Assembly: GCF_040207125.1 (NCBI RefSeq)
Contig: NZ_CP157940.1
Coordinates: 1,426,001 to 1,490,000, forward strand
DNA: 64,000 bases
Direction of reading: 5' to 3'
Source of the DNA: Lacrimispora sp. BS-2
Lineage (GTDB): Bacteria > Bacillota > Clostridia > Lachnospirales > Lachnospiraceae
A model generated the notes under the pieces. It searched no databases, was not told the DNA's origin, and saw only the letters and a list, made by a program, of their open reading frames with translations. The translations under genes and the position numbers were made by a program. Positions 9,167 through 17,820 of the stretch are shown one piece after another (within the stretch, counting starts at the first letter, position 1; every line of letters begins with the position of its first letter).

Positions 9167-9177
9167 TAAAATCTATG

Positions 9178-9219
9178 AAGTATAACATGTTCAAAATTGT
9201 CTATAAATATGTTATACTT
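9178..9219. promoter_or_regulatory. 11-bp inverted repeat upstream of the carbamoylase gene
   Basis: AAGTATAACAT (9178-9188) is repeated inverted at 9209-9219, followed at once by TTTTGACA, a possible -35 box at 9222-9227. It may be an operator or the terminator of an earlier transcript; no good -10 was found, so the promoter is tentative. Confidence 0.4.
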
Positions 9220-9296
9220 CTTTTGACAGCATAAAATCAGCAAATCCTTTAAAAAGGTAATCTTGTATGTGTTGTTCATAAAAGGAGGTAGGTAAC

Positions 9297-10526
9297 ATGA
9301 TTCAGTGCAATTATGAAAGAATGGAAGATAAGATTAAAACTTTCAGCCGGTTTGGAAATACGGGAAGGGGTGGAATTACCAGATTTTCCTTATCGGAAGA
9401 AGCCTTAGCCGCAAGAAAAGAATTCGTAAAGCGCATGGAGGCAATTGGTGCCTCCATTGCAACAGACGATATGGCAAATATATATGCAACCATTGACGGA
9501 ACAGAAGATTTGCCTGCCATAGTCTCAGGTTCTCATATGGATTCCGTACGGCAGGGCGGAAATTATGATGGGATTCTGGGTGTTTTAACCGCAATGGAAG
9601 TGGCAGAAACCATAGTAAAAGAAAAAATACCTCACAGGCATCCAATTACGGTTATTGTATGGACCAACGAAGAAGGAGCCAGATTTGAACCGGCAATGAT
9701 GTCTTCCGGTGTTATTTGCGGAAAATTTGACAAGGAAACCATGCTGGCTTCACAGGCAAAAGACATTCCAGGATATACGTTCGGAGAGGCTTTGGAAAAA
9801 AGCGGTTTTAAAGGAAGGGAAGAAAACCGGCTGGATCCGTCTAAAACAAAGGCTTTGGTGGAACTGCATATTGAACAGGGCCCGGTACTGGAAGCAGAAG
9901 GGGTAGATATTGGAGTGGTAGAAGGTGTCTGCGGCATGATCAATTACGAATTTACTTTTACCGGACAGGCAGGCCACGCCGGAACAACGCCTATGAAATA
10001 CCGTAAGGATGCTCTTTATGCAGCAGTAAAAACCATTCAATATCTCCATGATGAGCTGGACCAGTTAGATGGCAAACTGGTTTATACCACAGGAAAGATT
10101 TCTGCCCATCCGAACATTCATACCATAATACCGGATGAAGTAAAAATCACCCTGGATGCAAGACATCAGGATCCTGAAGTGATCAGGCAGGTACTTGCAG
10201 TAATTAAAAAAATTCCAAGCGTTGTGGAGCAATGCAAAGTGAGCTATGAGGAAGCATGGTCACGTAAGACCGTAAGCTTTACTGCCGAACTGGTTGATTA
10301 TGTAGAAATGAGCGCACAGGAATGCGGCTATTCCAATCGGAGAATCTACAGCGGCCCTGGCCATGATGCGCAGTTTGCTATAGATATGGTTCCCACTACC
10401 ATGATATTTGTGCCAAGTGTAGGAGGCCATAGTCATTGTGAGATCGAATATACTCCAGTAGAAAACTGCTTAAAAGGGGCTAATGTACTGCTAAATACAA
10501 TTTTGCATATTGATAAGGAGCATTAA
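9297..10526 (+). CDS. M20-family Zn-dependent amidohydrolase (N-carbamoyl-L-amino acid hydrolase / allantoate amidohydrolase type)
   Basis: A cytoplasmic dimetal hydrolase of the HyuC/AllC/UAAH group, which releases ammonia and CO2 from N-carbamoyl or ureido compounds. The 409 residues carry the metal ligands in family order: His80 in SGSHMDS, Asp91 in GGNYDG, Glu125-Glu126 in NEEGARF, His191 in LHIEQGP, and the C-terminal His in GGHSHCE. The dimerisation/lid insert contains GQAGHAGTTPM, with the substrate-binding His. AAAGGAGG lies just before ATG 9297. It stands alone, so neighbours do not tell N-carbamoyl amino acid, allantoate or beta-ureidopropionate apart. The deaminase downstream (ade) makes a purine-salvage setting possible but the two are far apart. 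Confidence 0.87.
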   Translation: MIQCNYERMEDKIKTFSRFGNTGRGGITRFSLSEEALAARKEFVKRMEAIGASIATDDMANIYATIDGTEDLPAIVSGSHMDSVRQGGNYDGILGVLTAMEVAETIVKEKIPHRHPITVIVWTNEEGARFEPAMMSSGVICGKFDKETMLASQAKDIPGYTFGEALEKSGFKGREENRLDPSKTKALVELHIEQGPVLEAEGVDIGVVEGVCGMINYEFTFTGQAGHAGTTPMKYRKDALYAAVKTIQYLHDELDQLDGKLVYTTGKISAHPNIHTIIPDEVKITLDARHQDPEVIRQVLAVIKKIPSVVEQCKVSYEEAWSRKTVSFTAELVDYVEMSAQECGYSNRRIYSGPGHDAQFAIDMVPTTMIFVPSVGGHSHCEIEYTPVENCLKGANVLLNTILHIDKEH

Positions 10527-10590
10527 ACAATAATAAAGCTTTATAGCCAATCTTTCGCTGATATGGTATGATGAAACTGCTACTATATCA

Positions 10591-10624
10591 CGGTACAGCA
10601 AATGTACCGCAGGCGAAACCTGAC
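10591..10624 (+). promoter_or_regulatory. Two small hairpins just before a ribosome binding site
   Basis: CGGTAC-agcaaat-GTACCG is followed directly by CAGG-cgaaa-CCTG, then AGGAGG of the next gene. The compact tandem stems may influence translation or be a leader element; no known riboswitch class was matched. Confidence 0.35.
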
Positions 10625-10637
10625 AGGAGGAATTCAA

Positions 10638-11300
10638 ATGATTGATTTGTCAAGGATACCAAAGACAAGCAGCCTGATCGACGAAGCGTTAAGGGAGCAG
10701 CTAAACGGCATTTTTTCCAAGATGCCGGAACCGGTAGTGCTAAAGGCTGTGGTTGATATGGAACAGGAAAAGGATTCCGAGATGGCATCATTTCTGCATG
10801 TTATTTCGGAGCTGGGGGAGCAGTTACGTGTGGAACTCTACACCCCAGCGGAGGCAGCCGCCCAGGTTCCTGAGCTCGATACGGCTTATCTGCCGGTAAC
10901 CGGGCTTTACAAGGACGGCGAATACCGGCGGATAACCTTTCACGGGGTGCCCGGGGGAAAGGAGATCAACTCCTTTGTTCTTGCTGTCCTGAATCTGTCG
11001 GGAGGCGGTCAGGAAGTACCGGAAAAGTTAAAAAAACGCATTGGTAAGTTGAAGAAAAAAGCGAATATCAAGATCTGTGTGTCCCTGTCATGCCATCACT
11101 GCCCGGCAGTGGTAGCGGCATGTCAGCAAATCGCTATTTTAAACCCAGGCATTGAGGCCGAAATGATTGACGCGGCTCTTTACCCGGAGCTGGTGGAAAA
11201 ATTCAACATTTCAAGAGTGCCTATGATGATCACCAATGACCGTGATACTTATATGGGAAGTAAAACGATTGAGGAAATTGTTAATTTGTTAAAATTTTAA
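10638..11300 (+). CDS. AhpF N-terminal-like thioredoxin-fold protein with CHHC active site
   Basis: About 220 residues resembling the tandem thioredoxin-fold N-terminal domain of AhpF. The first half lacks cysteines; the second half has the CHHC redox motif in CVSLSCHHCPAVV, followed by the cis-Pro segment ISRVPMM. In AhpF this domain relays electrons from the flavoprotein part to AhpC. Here it is free-standing without FAD or NADH domains, so it needs a separate reductase. ATG 10638 is chosen because AGGAGG lies 8 nt upstream; an in-frame extension begins 36 nt earlier without such a site. It lies just ahead of the glycerol genes on the same strand, but glpP has its own promoter. A link to peroxide made during glycerol oxidation is speculative. 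Confidence 0.75.
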   Translation: MIDLSRIPKTSSLIDEALREQLNGIFSKMPEPVVLKAVVDMEQEKDSEMASFLHVISELGEQLRVELYTPAEAAAQVPELDTAYLPVTGLYKDGEYRRITFHGVPGGKEINSFVLAVLNLSGGGQEVPEKLKKRIGKLKKKANIKICVSLSCHHCPAVVAACQQIAILNPGIEAEMIDAALYPELVEKFNISRVPMMITNDRDTYMGSKTIEEIVNLLKF

Positions 11301-11404
11301 CTGTTGAAGTATGAAATTTTTATAAATATTTGTGAAAACTTAATAAACCAAAACAACAAATACGTTGAAAATATGTGCAAATCATCACAATTAAATCGAA
11401 GCTA

Positions 11405-11433
11405 TTGAAAATTCGTGTGCAATGTGCTATATT
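11405..11433 (+). promoter_or_regulatory. Promoter of the glpP-glpK-glpF cluster
   Basis: TTGAAA (11405-11410), a 17-bp spacer and TATATT (11428-11433) precede the glpP leader. Start of transcription is expected near 11440. Confidence 0.7.
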
Positions 11434-11467
11434 GAATTAAGGTTAATACATTGTGCAGAGATGACGG

Positions 11468-11519
11468 AGAGCATGGGATAACAACAGAAATGTTGTTTAT
11501 ATTCTATGCTCTTTTTTTC
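11468..11519 (+). terminator. Leader terminator, likely GlpP antitermination target
   Basis: AGAGCAT (11468-11474) pairs with ATGCTCT (11506-11512), with an inner ACAAC/GTTGT stem, and is followed by a run of seven T. It lies between the promoter and glpP. GlpP in Bacillus binds leader RNAs with intrinsic terminators in front of glycerol genes when glycerol-3-phosphate is present, so this leader probably makes the operon inducible and autoregulated by its first gene. Confidence 0.75.
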
Positions 11520-11553
11520 TAGGGGCACATTGTATGCAGGAAAAGGAGATTCC

Positions 11554-12123
11554 ATGGATCAGAAATTATACGACCTGATTGAGGCAAGCCCGGTGATCGC
11601 AGCCGTTAAGGATATGGAGGGCCTAAAGGCCTGCTGCGAGGCGGAAGATGTAAAAGTAGTTTTTGTTCTGTTTGGCGATATCTGCAATATAGATTCTATT
11701 GTAAAAGAGATCAAGCAGTCAGGCAAGGTTGTAATGGTACATATCGATCTGATTGCGGGGCTCAGCAGCAAGGAAATTGCTGTGGATTATATCAAAAATT
11801 ATACGGAAGTGGACGGAATCATTTCGACCAGGCCGGCAATGATTAAGCGTGCCAAGGAGCTGTCGCTGTACACGACGCTGAGAGTTTTTATCCTGGACTC
11901 AATGGCGTTTGAGAATATTGAAAAACAGGTGAGTCAGGTACGACCGGATATCATCGAGATTCTGCCGGGGCTGATGCCAAAGATGATCCGGCGGGTCAGC
12001 CATCTCGTGAAGGTTCCGGTGATTGCCGGAGGGCTGATCTCGGAGAAGGAGGATGTGATGGCCGCACTGTTGGCGGGGGCCATCTCGGTATCATCCACAA
12101 ACCAGGATGTGTGGAAGCTTTAA
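11554..12123 (+). CDS. glpP: Glycerol uptake operon antiterminator
   Basis: A 189-residue RNA-binding regulator of the GlpP family, a TIM-barrel-like fold that responds to glycerol-3-phosphate and prevents premature termination in glycerol gene leaders. Recognisable blocks are SPVIAAVKD near the N-terminus, VFVLFGDI, KVVMVHIDLIAGL, DGIISTRP, and PDIIEILPG followed by PVIAGGLIS near the C-terminus. ATG 11554 has AAAAGGAG upstream; a longer in-frame reading would start inside the terminator hairpin and is rejected. It is first in the operon, followed 94 bp later by glpK and glpF, the classic targets. Its own leader holds a terminator hairpin, which implies autoregulation. Confidence 0.92.
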   Translation: MDQKLYDLIEASPVIAAVKDMEGLKACCEAEDVKVVFVLFGDICNIDSIVKEIKQSGKVVMVHIDLIAGLSSKEIAVDYIKNYTEVDGIISTRPAMIKRAKELSLYTTLRVFILDSMAFENIEKQVSQVRPDIIEILPGLMPKMIRRVSHLVKVPVIAGGLISEKEDVMAALLAGAISVSSTNQDVWKL

Positions 12124-12205
12124 CTGCAATACATGGGGTAACTATACTGTTCTTTCCGGAGAGAATAGTTGGTACAATAAAGGCAAATATTAACCAAATT
12201 GTTAA

Positions 12206-13714
<1,509 letters not shown>

Positions 13715-13770
13715 ATTGACACACCGGGGATGTTTCATATGAACCCATAATAGAAAAAGGGGGTACTACA

Positions 13771-14484
13771 ATGTTAGCTTATATTGCTGAGTTTATTGGA
13801 ACTTTTTTATTGATATTGCTGGGTGATGGAGTTGTAGCCAATGTGACTTTAAACAAATCGGGTATGAAAGGGGCAGGCTCCATTCAGATTACCTTTGCCT
13901 GGGGTCTTGCTGTTATGCTTCCTGCATTTATCTTCGGAGGCGCTTCAGGAGCACACTTTAACCCGGCACTGACGATCGCGCTGGCGGTCGACGGCAGCCT
14001 CGCCTGGAACCTGGTTCCTGGTTATGTCATCGCACAGTTTGCCGGTGCATTTTTGGGCGGCTGTCTGGTTTACCTCCTGTTTAAGGATCAGTTCGACGCT
14101 ACGGATTCTGCAGCCACAAAGCTGGGGGTATTCTCAACCGGACCTGCTGTTCCGAACACGGGACGCAATATTTTAAGTGAAGCGGTGGGAACGTTTGTCC
14201 TGGTATTTGCAATTAAAGGGCTTTCTCAGGCAGGTGCGGTTCCCGCTGGAGTGAGTAACCTCCTGGTCTTCGGAATCATCGTATCCATCGGTATGTCCTT
14301 AGGCGGTCTGACCGGTTATGCCATCAATCCGGCCCGTGACTTGGGTCCCCGTCTGGCCCATGCGGTTCTGCCGATCAAGGATAAGGGCGATTCCAACTGG
14401 GGTTATGCACCGGTTGTCATTATCGGTCCTATTATCGGGGCAATTGCAGCGGTGCTTCTGTATGGTGCGATTCCCTGGCAATAA
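13771..14484 (+). CDS. glpF: Glycerol uptake facilitator (aquaglyceroporin)
   Basis: An MIP-family channel of 237 residues with six membrane helices and two half-helices. Both selectivity motifs are present: NPA in GAHFNPALT near residue 66 and NPA in YAINPARDLGPR near residue 188. The Asp after the second NPA (NPARD) is the hallmark of glycerol-conducting rather than water-only members. The ribosome binding site is AAAGGGGG. It follows glpK by 56 bp and belongs to the same transcript. It equilibrates glycerol, and possibly dihydroxyacetone, across the membrane, supplying both GlpK and the DhaKLM phosphotransferase downstream. Confidence 0.95.
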   Translation: MLAYIAEFIGTFLLILLGDGVVANVTLNKSGMKGAGSIQITFAWGLAVMLPAFIFGGASGAHFNPALTIALAVDGSLAWNLVPGYVIAQFAGAFLGGCLVYLLFKDQFDATDSAATKLGVFSTGPAVPNTGRNILSEAVGTFVLVFAIKGLSQAGAVPAGVSNLLVFGIIVSIGMSLGGLTGYAINPARDLGPRLAHAVLPIKDKGDSNWGYAPVVIIGPIIGAIAAVLLYGAIPWQ

Positions 14485-14562
14485 GATACAATTGGCGGCA
14501 AACGGGTCCAGCACCGCAAACGGCTGTCATAGTACCCGGTGAAATGGAATAAATTAAGTTGA

Positions 14563-14628
14563 ATGGAGAATAATTGCTATTGCAACCGAAATTTATATTG
14601 TTGTGGTTGCTGCTGGAACTGGAATTGA
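14563..14628 (+). CDS. Candidate 21-residue Cys/Trp-rich peptide
   Basis: The reading MENNCYCNRNLYCCGCC followed by WNWN and a TGA stop has six cysteines in 21 residues. Read past the TGA, the frame continues with Tyr, Cys, Arg-rich residues and runs in phase into the next small ORF (14677), with no other stop between. There is no strong Shine-Dalgarno before ATG 14563, which lowers confidence. Cys-rich micropeptides occur in clostridia as metal-binding or spore-associated peptides, but I recognise no family. It lies in the 192-bp gap between glpF and the repeat peptide gene. Options are a true micropeptide, a leader peptide, UGA read-through or chance composition. Confidence 0.35.
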   Translation: MENNCYCNRNLYCCGCCWNWN

Positions 14629-14676
14629 TATTGTCGCCGCAAAAGATGCGTGAAAGCCAAGAAAGGAGGGCAATCC

Positions 14677-14871
14677 ATGAAGAAAAAGAAACTGGATCTC
14701 ACCAATATGAATGGTGTGACGGAAGACAAAGACACAACCTGCGGACTCAATGACATGAACTGTGTCGGTGAAGAAGATGTAAACACCTGCGGGCTCAATG
14801 ACATGAACTGTCTGGGAGAAGAGGACGACAAAACCTGCGGACTCAATGATATGAACTGTCTGGATGAGTAA
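14677..14871 (+). CDS. Small repeat peptide with three TCGLNDMNC units
   Basis: A 64-residue acidic protein with a Lys-rich start (MKKKKLDL). After one degenerate unit without cysteines it contains 16-residue repeats, each TCGLNDMNC followed by (V/L)GEED-type acidic residues; the third is cut short by the stop. Each repeat has a Cys-x6-Cys pair. There is no signal peptide or membrane helix. GAAAGGAGGG lies 8 nt before ATG 14677, a very strong ribosome binding site, so translation is likely; an in-frame GTG 27 nt upstream is less likely. It sits between glpF and dhaK on the same strand. I recognise no family. Repeated short cores with cysteines resemble multi-core peptide precursors or metal chelators, but no maturation enzyme is adjacent. 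Confidence 0.65.
   Translation: MKKKKLDLTNMNGVTEDKDTTCGLNDMNCVGEEDVNTCGLNDMNCLGEEDDKTCGLNDMNCLDE
14737..14868 (+). repeat. Tandem 48-bp coding repeats
   Basis: Two full 48-bp units (14737-14784, 14785-14832) and a partial third (14833-14868) encode TCGLNDMNC plus an acidic linker. Third-position differences among copies show they have diverged while the Cys and LNDMN residues stayed fixed. Confidence 0.85.
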
Positions 14872-14890
14872 AGATGAAGATTTGTTAAAT

Positions 14891-14922
14891 TTCAGAGACT
14901 TCTTATTATAGGAGTCTCTGAA
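14891..14922. repeat. 10-bp-arm hairpin ahead of dhaK
   Basis: TTCAGAGACT (14891-14900) and its complement (14913-14922) flank a 12-nt loop, 37 bp before the dhaK start. There is no T run on the plus strand, so it may be a processing or attenuation stem rather than a full terminator. Confidence 0.5.
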
Positions 14923-14958
14923 ACGTTTGTCGGAACATCATAAAAAGGGGGTTTTATA

Positions 14959-15945
14959 ATGAAAAAATTCATCAATGATGCGGCACTGGTTGAGGAACAG
15001 ATGATCCTGGGAATGGTAAAGGCATATCCTCAGTATCTGAAGAAGCTGGACTGCGGTAATGTGGTAGTGCGTGCCCATAAGAAAGAAGGCAAGGTTGCAT
15101 TAATCAGCGGCGGCGGCAGCGGTCATGAACCAGCTCACGGCGGTTTTGTGGGCAAGGGTATGCTGGATGCGGCAGTTGCCGGAGCGGTCTTTACCTCGCC
15201 TACTCCTGATCAGATCTATGAAGGTATTAAGGCAATCGCTACGGATGCCGGTGTGTTAATGGTAGTCAAAAACTATACCGGCGATGTAATGAACTTCGAG
15301 ATGGCTGCCGAAATGGCGGAAATGGAAGGCATTCAGGTAAAATACGTGGTGACGAACGACGATGTGGCCGTTAAGGACAGCCTGTATACGGTTGGCCGCC
15401 GGGGCGTGGCCGGCACCGTTTTTGTGCATAAAATTGCCGGTGCAATGGCTGAGCAGGGTGCTTCCCTGAATGATGTACAGGCCGTGGCACAAAAGGTAAT
15501 TGACCAGGTCCGCACCATGGGTGCGGCGATTGAGCCGTGTACAGTGCCAGCAGCAGGAAAACCCGGATTTGAACTGGCGGATAATGAAATGGAAGTCGGC
15601 ATCGGCATCCACGGTGAGCCAGGAACCCACCGGGAACCGCTGAAACCGGCGGATGAGATTGTGGATCTCCTTTTGACGCAAATTCTTGCCGATATTGATT
15701 ACACCGGCAGTGAAGTGGCAGTTATGATCAACGGCGCCGGAGCGACACCGCTGATGGAACTGTTTATCATCAATAACCATGTCGCAGATGTCCTGAAAGA
15801 AAAGAATATTCATGTGTATAAAACCTTTGTCGGTGAATATATGACTTCTATTGAGATGCAGGGCTTTTCCATTTCGCTGCTCCGTTTGGATGATCAGTTG
15901 AAGGAGCTTTTAGACGCCCCAGCCGATACACCGGCATGGCGATAA
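14959..15945 (+). CDS. dhaK: Dihydroxyacetone kinase, substrate-binding subunit DhaK
   Basis: Binds dihydroxyacetone covalently as a hemiaminal on a histidine and passes it to DhaL for phosphorylation. The 328 residues include the GSGHEPAHGG substrate loop (about 53-62), VVKNYTGDVMNF, and the catalytic His218 in GIGIHGEPG. The length fits PTS-type DhaK; there is no C-terminal ATP domain, so this is not the fused ATP-dependent kinase. The ribosome binding site is AAAAGGGGG. It is first in dhaK-dhaL-dhaM with gaps of 23 and 14 bp. Together with GlpF and, presumably, a glycerol dehydrogenase elsewhere, it gives an oxidative route from glycerol to dihydroxyacetone phosphate. Confidence 0.95.
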   Translation: MKKFINDAALVEEQMILGMVKAYPQYLKKLDCGNVVVRAHKKEGKVALISGGGSGHEPAHGGFVGKGMLDAAVAGAVFTSPTPDQIYEGIKAIATDAGVLMVVKNYTGDVMNFEMAAEMAEMEGIQVKYVVTNDDVAVKDSLYTVGRRGVAGTVFVHKIAGAMAEQGASLNDVQAVAQKVIDQVRTMGAAIEPCTVPAAGKPGFELADNEMEVGIGIHGEPGTHREPLKPADEIVDLLLTQILADIDYTGSEVAVMINGAGATPLMELFIINNHVADVLKEKNIHVYKTFVGEYMTSIEMQGFSISLLRLDDQLKELLDAPADTPAWR

Positions 15946-15968
15946 AACACAAGGAAAGGTGATGCAGC

Positions 15969-16586
15969 ATGGTAGACAGTAGTAAAGTAATCGAGATTAT
16001 CAGAGCGATCGGGTTCAGCATGGAAGAGCACAAAGAGGAGCTGACTGAACTGGATCAGCCCATTGGCGATAGCGATCACGGCATTAATCTGGCCCGTGGC
16101 TTTGAGGCGGTTGAAAAGAAGCTTCCGGAGCTGGCAGGGAAAGACATCGGAACTATCTTAAAAACAGTCGGAATGACCCTGGTCTCCACCGTTGGCGGAG
16201 CCTCCGGTCCGCTCTACGGCTCGGCTTATATGAAGGCCGGTATGGCACTGGCAGGAAAAAACGAGATGGATCAGAAGGATTTCCTGGAGATGATGAAGGC
16301 GGCCGCCGACGCCGTGATGCAGCGAGGCAAGGCGGTTGCCGAAGAGGCAACCATGCTGGATGCAATGCTTCCGGCTCTTAAAGCCATGGAGGAAGCTGAC
16401 GCTGCGGGCGCCTCGGCAAAGGACATGCTTGACGCCGGTGTGCGGGCGGCCTGGGCTGGTACGGAACATACCAAGGATTTGATCGCCACCAAAGGACGGG
16501 CCAGTTATGTGGGGGAACGCGGGCTGGGGCATCAGGATCCCGGTGCAACGTCATTTTCCTATATGCTTGAAGTGATTGCCCGGTAG
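15969..16586 (+). CDS. dhaL: Dihydroxyacetone kinase, ADP-binding subunit DhaL
   Basis: DhaL holds a tightly bound ADP that is rephosphorylated by DhaM and transfers the phosphate to DhaK-bound dihydroxyacetone. The 205-residue helical barrel shows the Mg-nucleotide-binding IGDSDHGINLARGF near residue 31, VGGASGPLYGSAYMKAG in the middle and GRASYVGERGLGHQDPGA near the end, all family hallmarks. It is 23 bp after dhaK with AAGGTGATG as ribosome binding site. Cytoplasmic. Confidence 0.95.
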   Translation: MVDSSKVIEIIRAIGFSMEEHKEELTELDQPIGDSDHGINLARGFEAVEKKLPELAGKDIGTILKTVGMTLVSTVGGASGPLYGSAYMKAGMALAGKNEMDQKDFLEMMKAAADAVMQRGKAVAEEATMLDAMLPALKAMEEADAAGASAKDMLDAGVRAAWAGTEHTKDLIATKGRASYVGERGLGHQDPGATSFSYMLEVIAR

Positions 16587-16600
16587 AAAGGATAAGAAAA

Positions 16601-16981
16601 ATGGTTGGGATTGTGATTGTTTCGCACAGTGAGAGTCTGGCAAAAAGTGTTGTAGAGCTTACCGCCATGATGGCACCTGATGCCAGGATCGCACCGGCCG
16701 GCGGGTTGGATGACGGCAGTTTCGGTACGAGTTTTGAGAAAATTCATGCAGCCATCCAGTCGGTGTATTCGGATGACGGAGTGCTGGTGCTGATGGATAT
16801 GGGCAGTGCGGTAATGACGACCGAGATGGTGCTGGAGACGATGGACGGCATGAAAGTGGCGATGGTGGATTGCCCGCTGGTTGAGGGGGCAGTAGTAGCG
16901 ACGATTGACGCGGTCGGCGGAATGGATTTTGACGGGATTCAGCGGTCACTTTCTTCTGTTGGGGCGTCAAAGAAGTTTTAG
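16601..16981 (+). CDS. dhaM: PTS-dependent dihydroxyacetone kinase phosphotransferase subunit DhaM (EIIA-like domain only)
   Basis: A 126-residue phosphocarrier with the mannose-type EIIA fold. The phosphorylated residue should be His9 in IVIVSHSESLA; DDGVLVLMDMGSA and VEGAVVAT are the other conserved blocks. It receives phosphate from HPr and passes it to DhaL-ADP. Unlike the E. coli protein it carries no HPr or EI domains, as usual in Firmicutes. It is last in the operon, 14 bp after dhaL, and is followed by a long hairpin at 17053. Confidence 0.93.
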   Translation: MVGIVIVSHSESLAKSVVELTAMMAPDARIAPAGGLDDGSFGTSFEKIHAAIQSVYSDDGVLVLMDMGSAVMTTEMVLETMDGMKVAMVDCPLVEGAVVATIDAVGGMDFDGIQRSLSSVGASKKF

Positions 16982-17052
16982 GCGGCGGGAATGTCAAACG
17001 GCCGATGGCGGAGCCTGTAAAGTATCGATTATATTCTACGCATTTATATAAA

Positions 17053-17111
17053 ACCTTTGAAGTTATTTCGTGTTCAAAGATATTTTTGAATGCGAAATAA
17101 CTTCAAAAAGG
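17053..17111. repeat. Long hairpin downstream of dhaM
   Basis: TTTGAAGTTATTTCG (17056-17070) has its exact complement at 17093-17107, and TTCAAA/TTTGAA pairs inside, giving a nearly continuous stem. No T run follows, so termination would be rho-independent only in a weak sense; it could also be a mobile-element relic or an RNA-stabilising 3' stem. Confidence 0.6.
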
Positions 17112-17246
17112 TGACAAAATAATAAATCGAGCCCCGATCACATACTTGAATATGCATAATGTACAAACATAATAAGTATATATTATATAAACTGCCTATT
17201 GATTTTACAATATCAACAATGTATGATTTTTATAACTTATGTTGAG

Positions 17247-17315
17247 AATTTTATATAAGCCCATAATATGGTTGGGCGTTTCTACCAATTACCGTAAATA
17301 ATTGATTATAAAATT
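17247..17315 (+). promoter_or_regulatory. Purine riboswitch aptamer, adenine class
   Basis: The P1 stem AATTTTATA/TATAAAATT (17247-17255, 17307-17315) encloses the conserved TATAAGCCCATAATATGG, GTTTCTACC and CCGTAAA segments. The discriminator in the 3' junction is GATTA rather than GACTA, so the pyrimidine is T17306. In this class a U at this position selects adenine over guanine. The next complete gene is adenine deaminase, which supports the ligand call. Confidence 0.93.
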
Positions 17316-17394
17316 TTTGAATGTGGCATGATTACTTGAAATTTAATGTGATCCTGGTTAGTATGCCTGTTCAAATGTTTTATAATCTTTTTTT
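17304..17394 (+). terminator. Expression platform of the adenine riboswitch
   Basis: GATTATAAAA (17304-17313), TGAA and GGCAT on the left pair with ATGCC (17363-17367), TTCA and TTTTATAATC (17378-17387), followed by seven T. The left arm is the 3' strand of P1, so adenine binding should block terminator formation and switch transcription on, as in the pbuE-type switch. Confidence 0.88.
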
Positions 17395-17403
17395 GTGCTT
17401 TTT

Positions 17404-17547
17404 ATGGAAAGCTTTCTAGTCGGACCTTCTACTTTTATAGCCACACTATGCTTAGGGCTATTTATTGGTTTCTGGACTACGAAAGTTACAATTCCAACTT
17501 TGGAAAAATGCGGTTATAAAGTACCGGCATTTGGCAGCGAAGGGTAA
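17404..17547 (+). pseudogene. 47-codon hydrophobic remnant behind the riboswitch
   Basis: Ten bases after the terminator T run a frame starts MESFLVGPSTFIATL and continues through one membrane-helix-like stretch to VPAFGSEG and a stop. No strong ribosome binding site is visible. I do not recognise it; the position directly behind an adenine switch suggests the stump of a purine transporter, but that is inference. Confidence 0.35.
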
Positions 17548-17820
17548 CTGTAATGTAAATTGTTTATGCTCGCAATAAGGGTCTGGTTTTAGAGCGGCTT
17601 GATTGAATAAATACTTTTACTCTACCTGAAGAGGAAAATACACTGATTTAGACTCTGCAGAAAAAGCATAGGATATATTGTTAAGTTAGAACGGCTTCCT
17701 ATACAATCTCAGCATGGGTTAAGATTTTTATCCAAAGGCAAATCCTATGGTGATGCTTATCGTAAGTTATGTCAAATGTGTAAATGGAGAATGAGTAAAG
17801 TAACGAAAAGGGGTGCTTAT
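17548..17820. other. Decayed stretch between riboswitch and ade
   Basis: No intact gene. The plus strand holds short reading frames broken by stops; one, near 17690-17775, runs in frame into the ade N-terminus. The low coding quality fits a deleted or degraded first gene of the adenine-controlled transcript. Confidence 0.45.
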
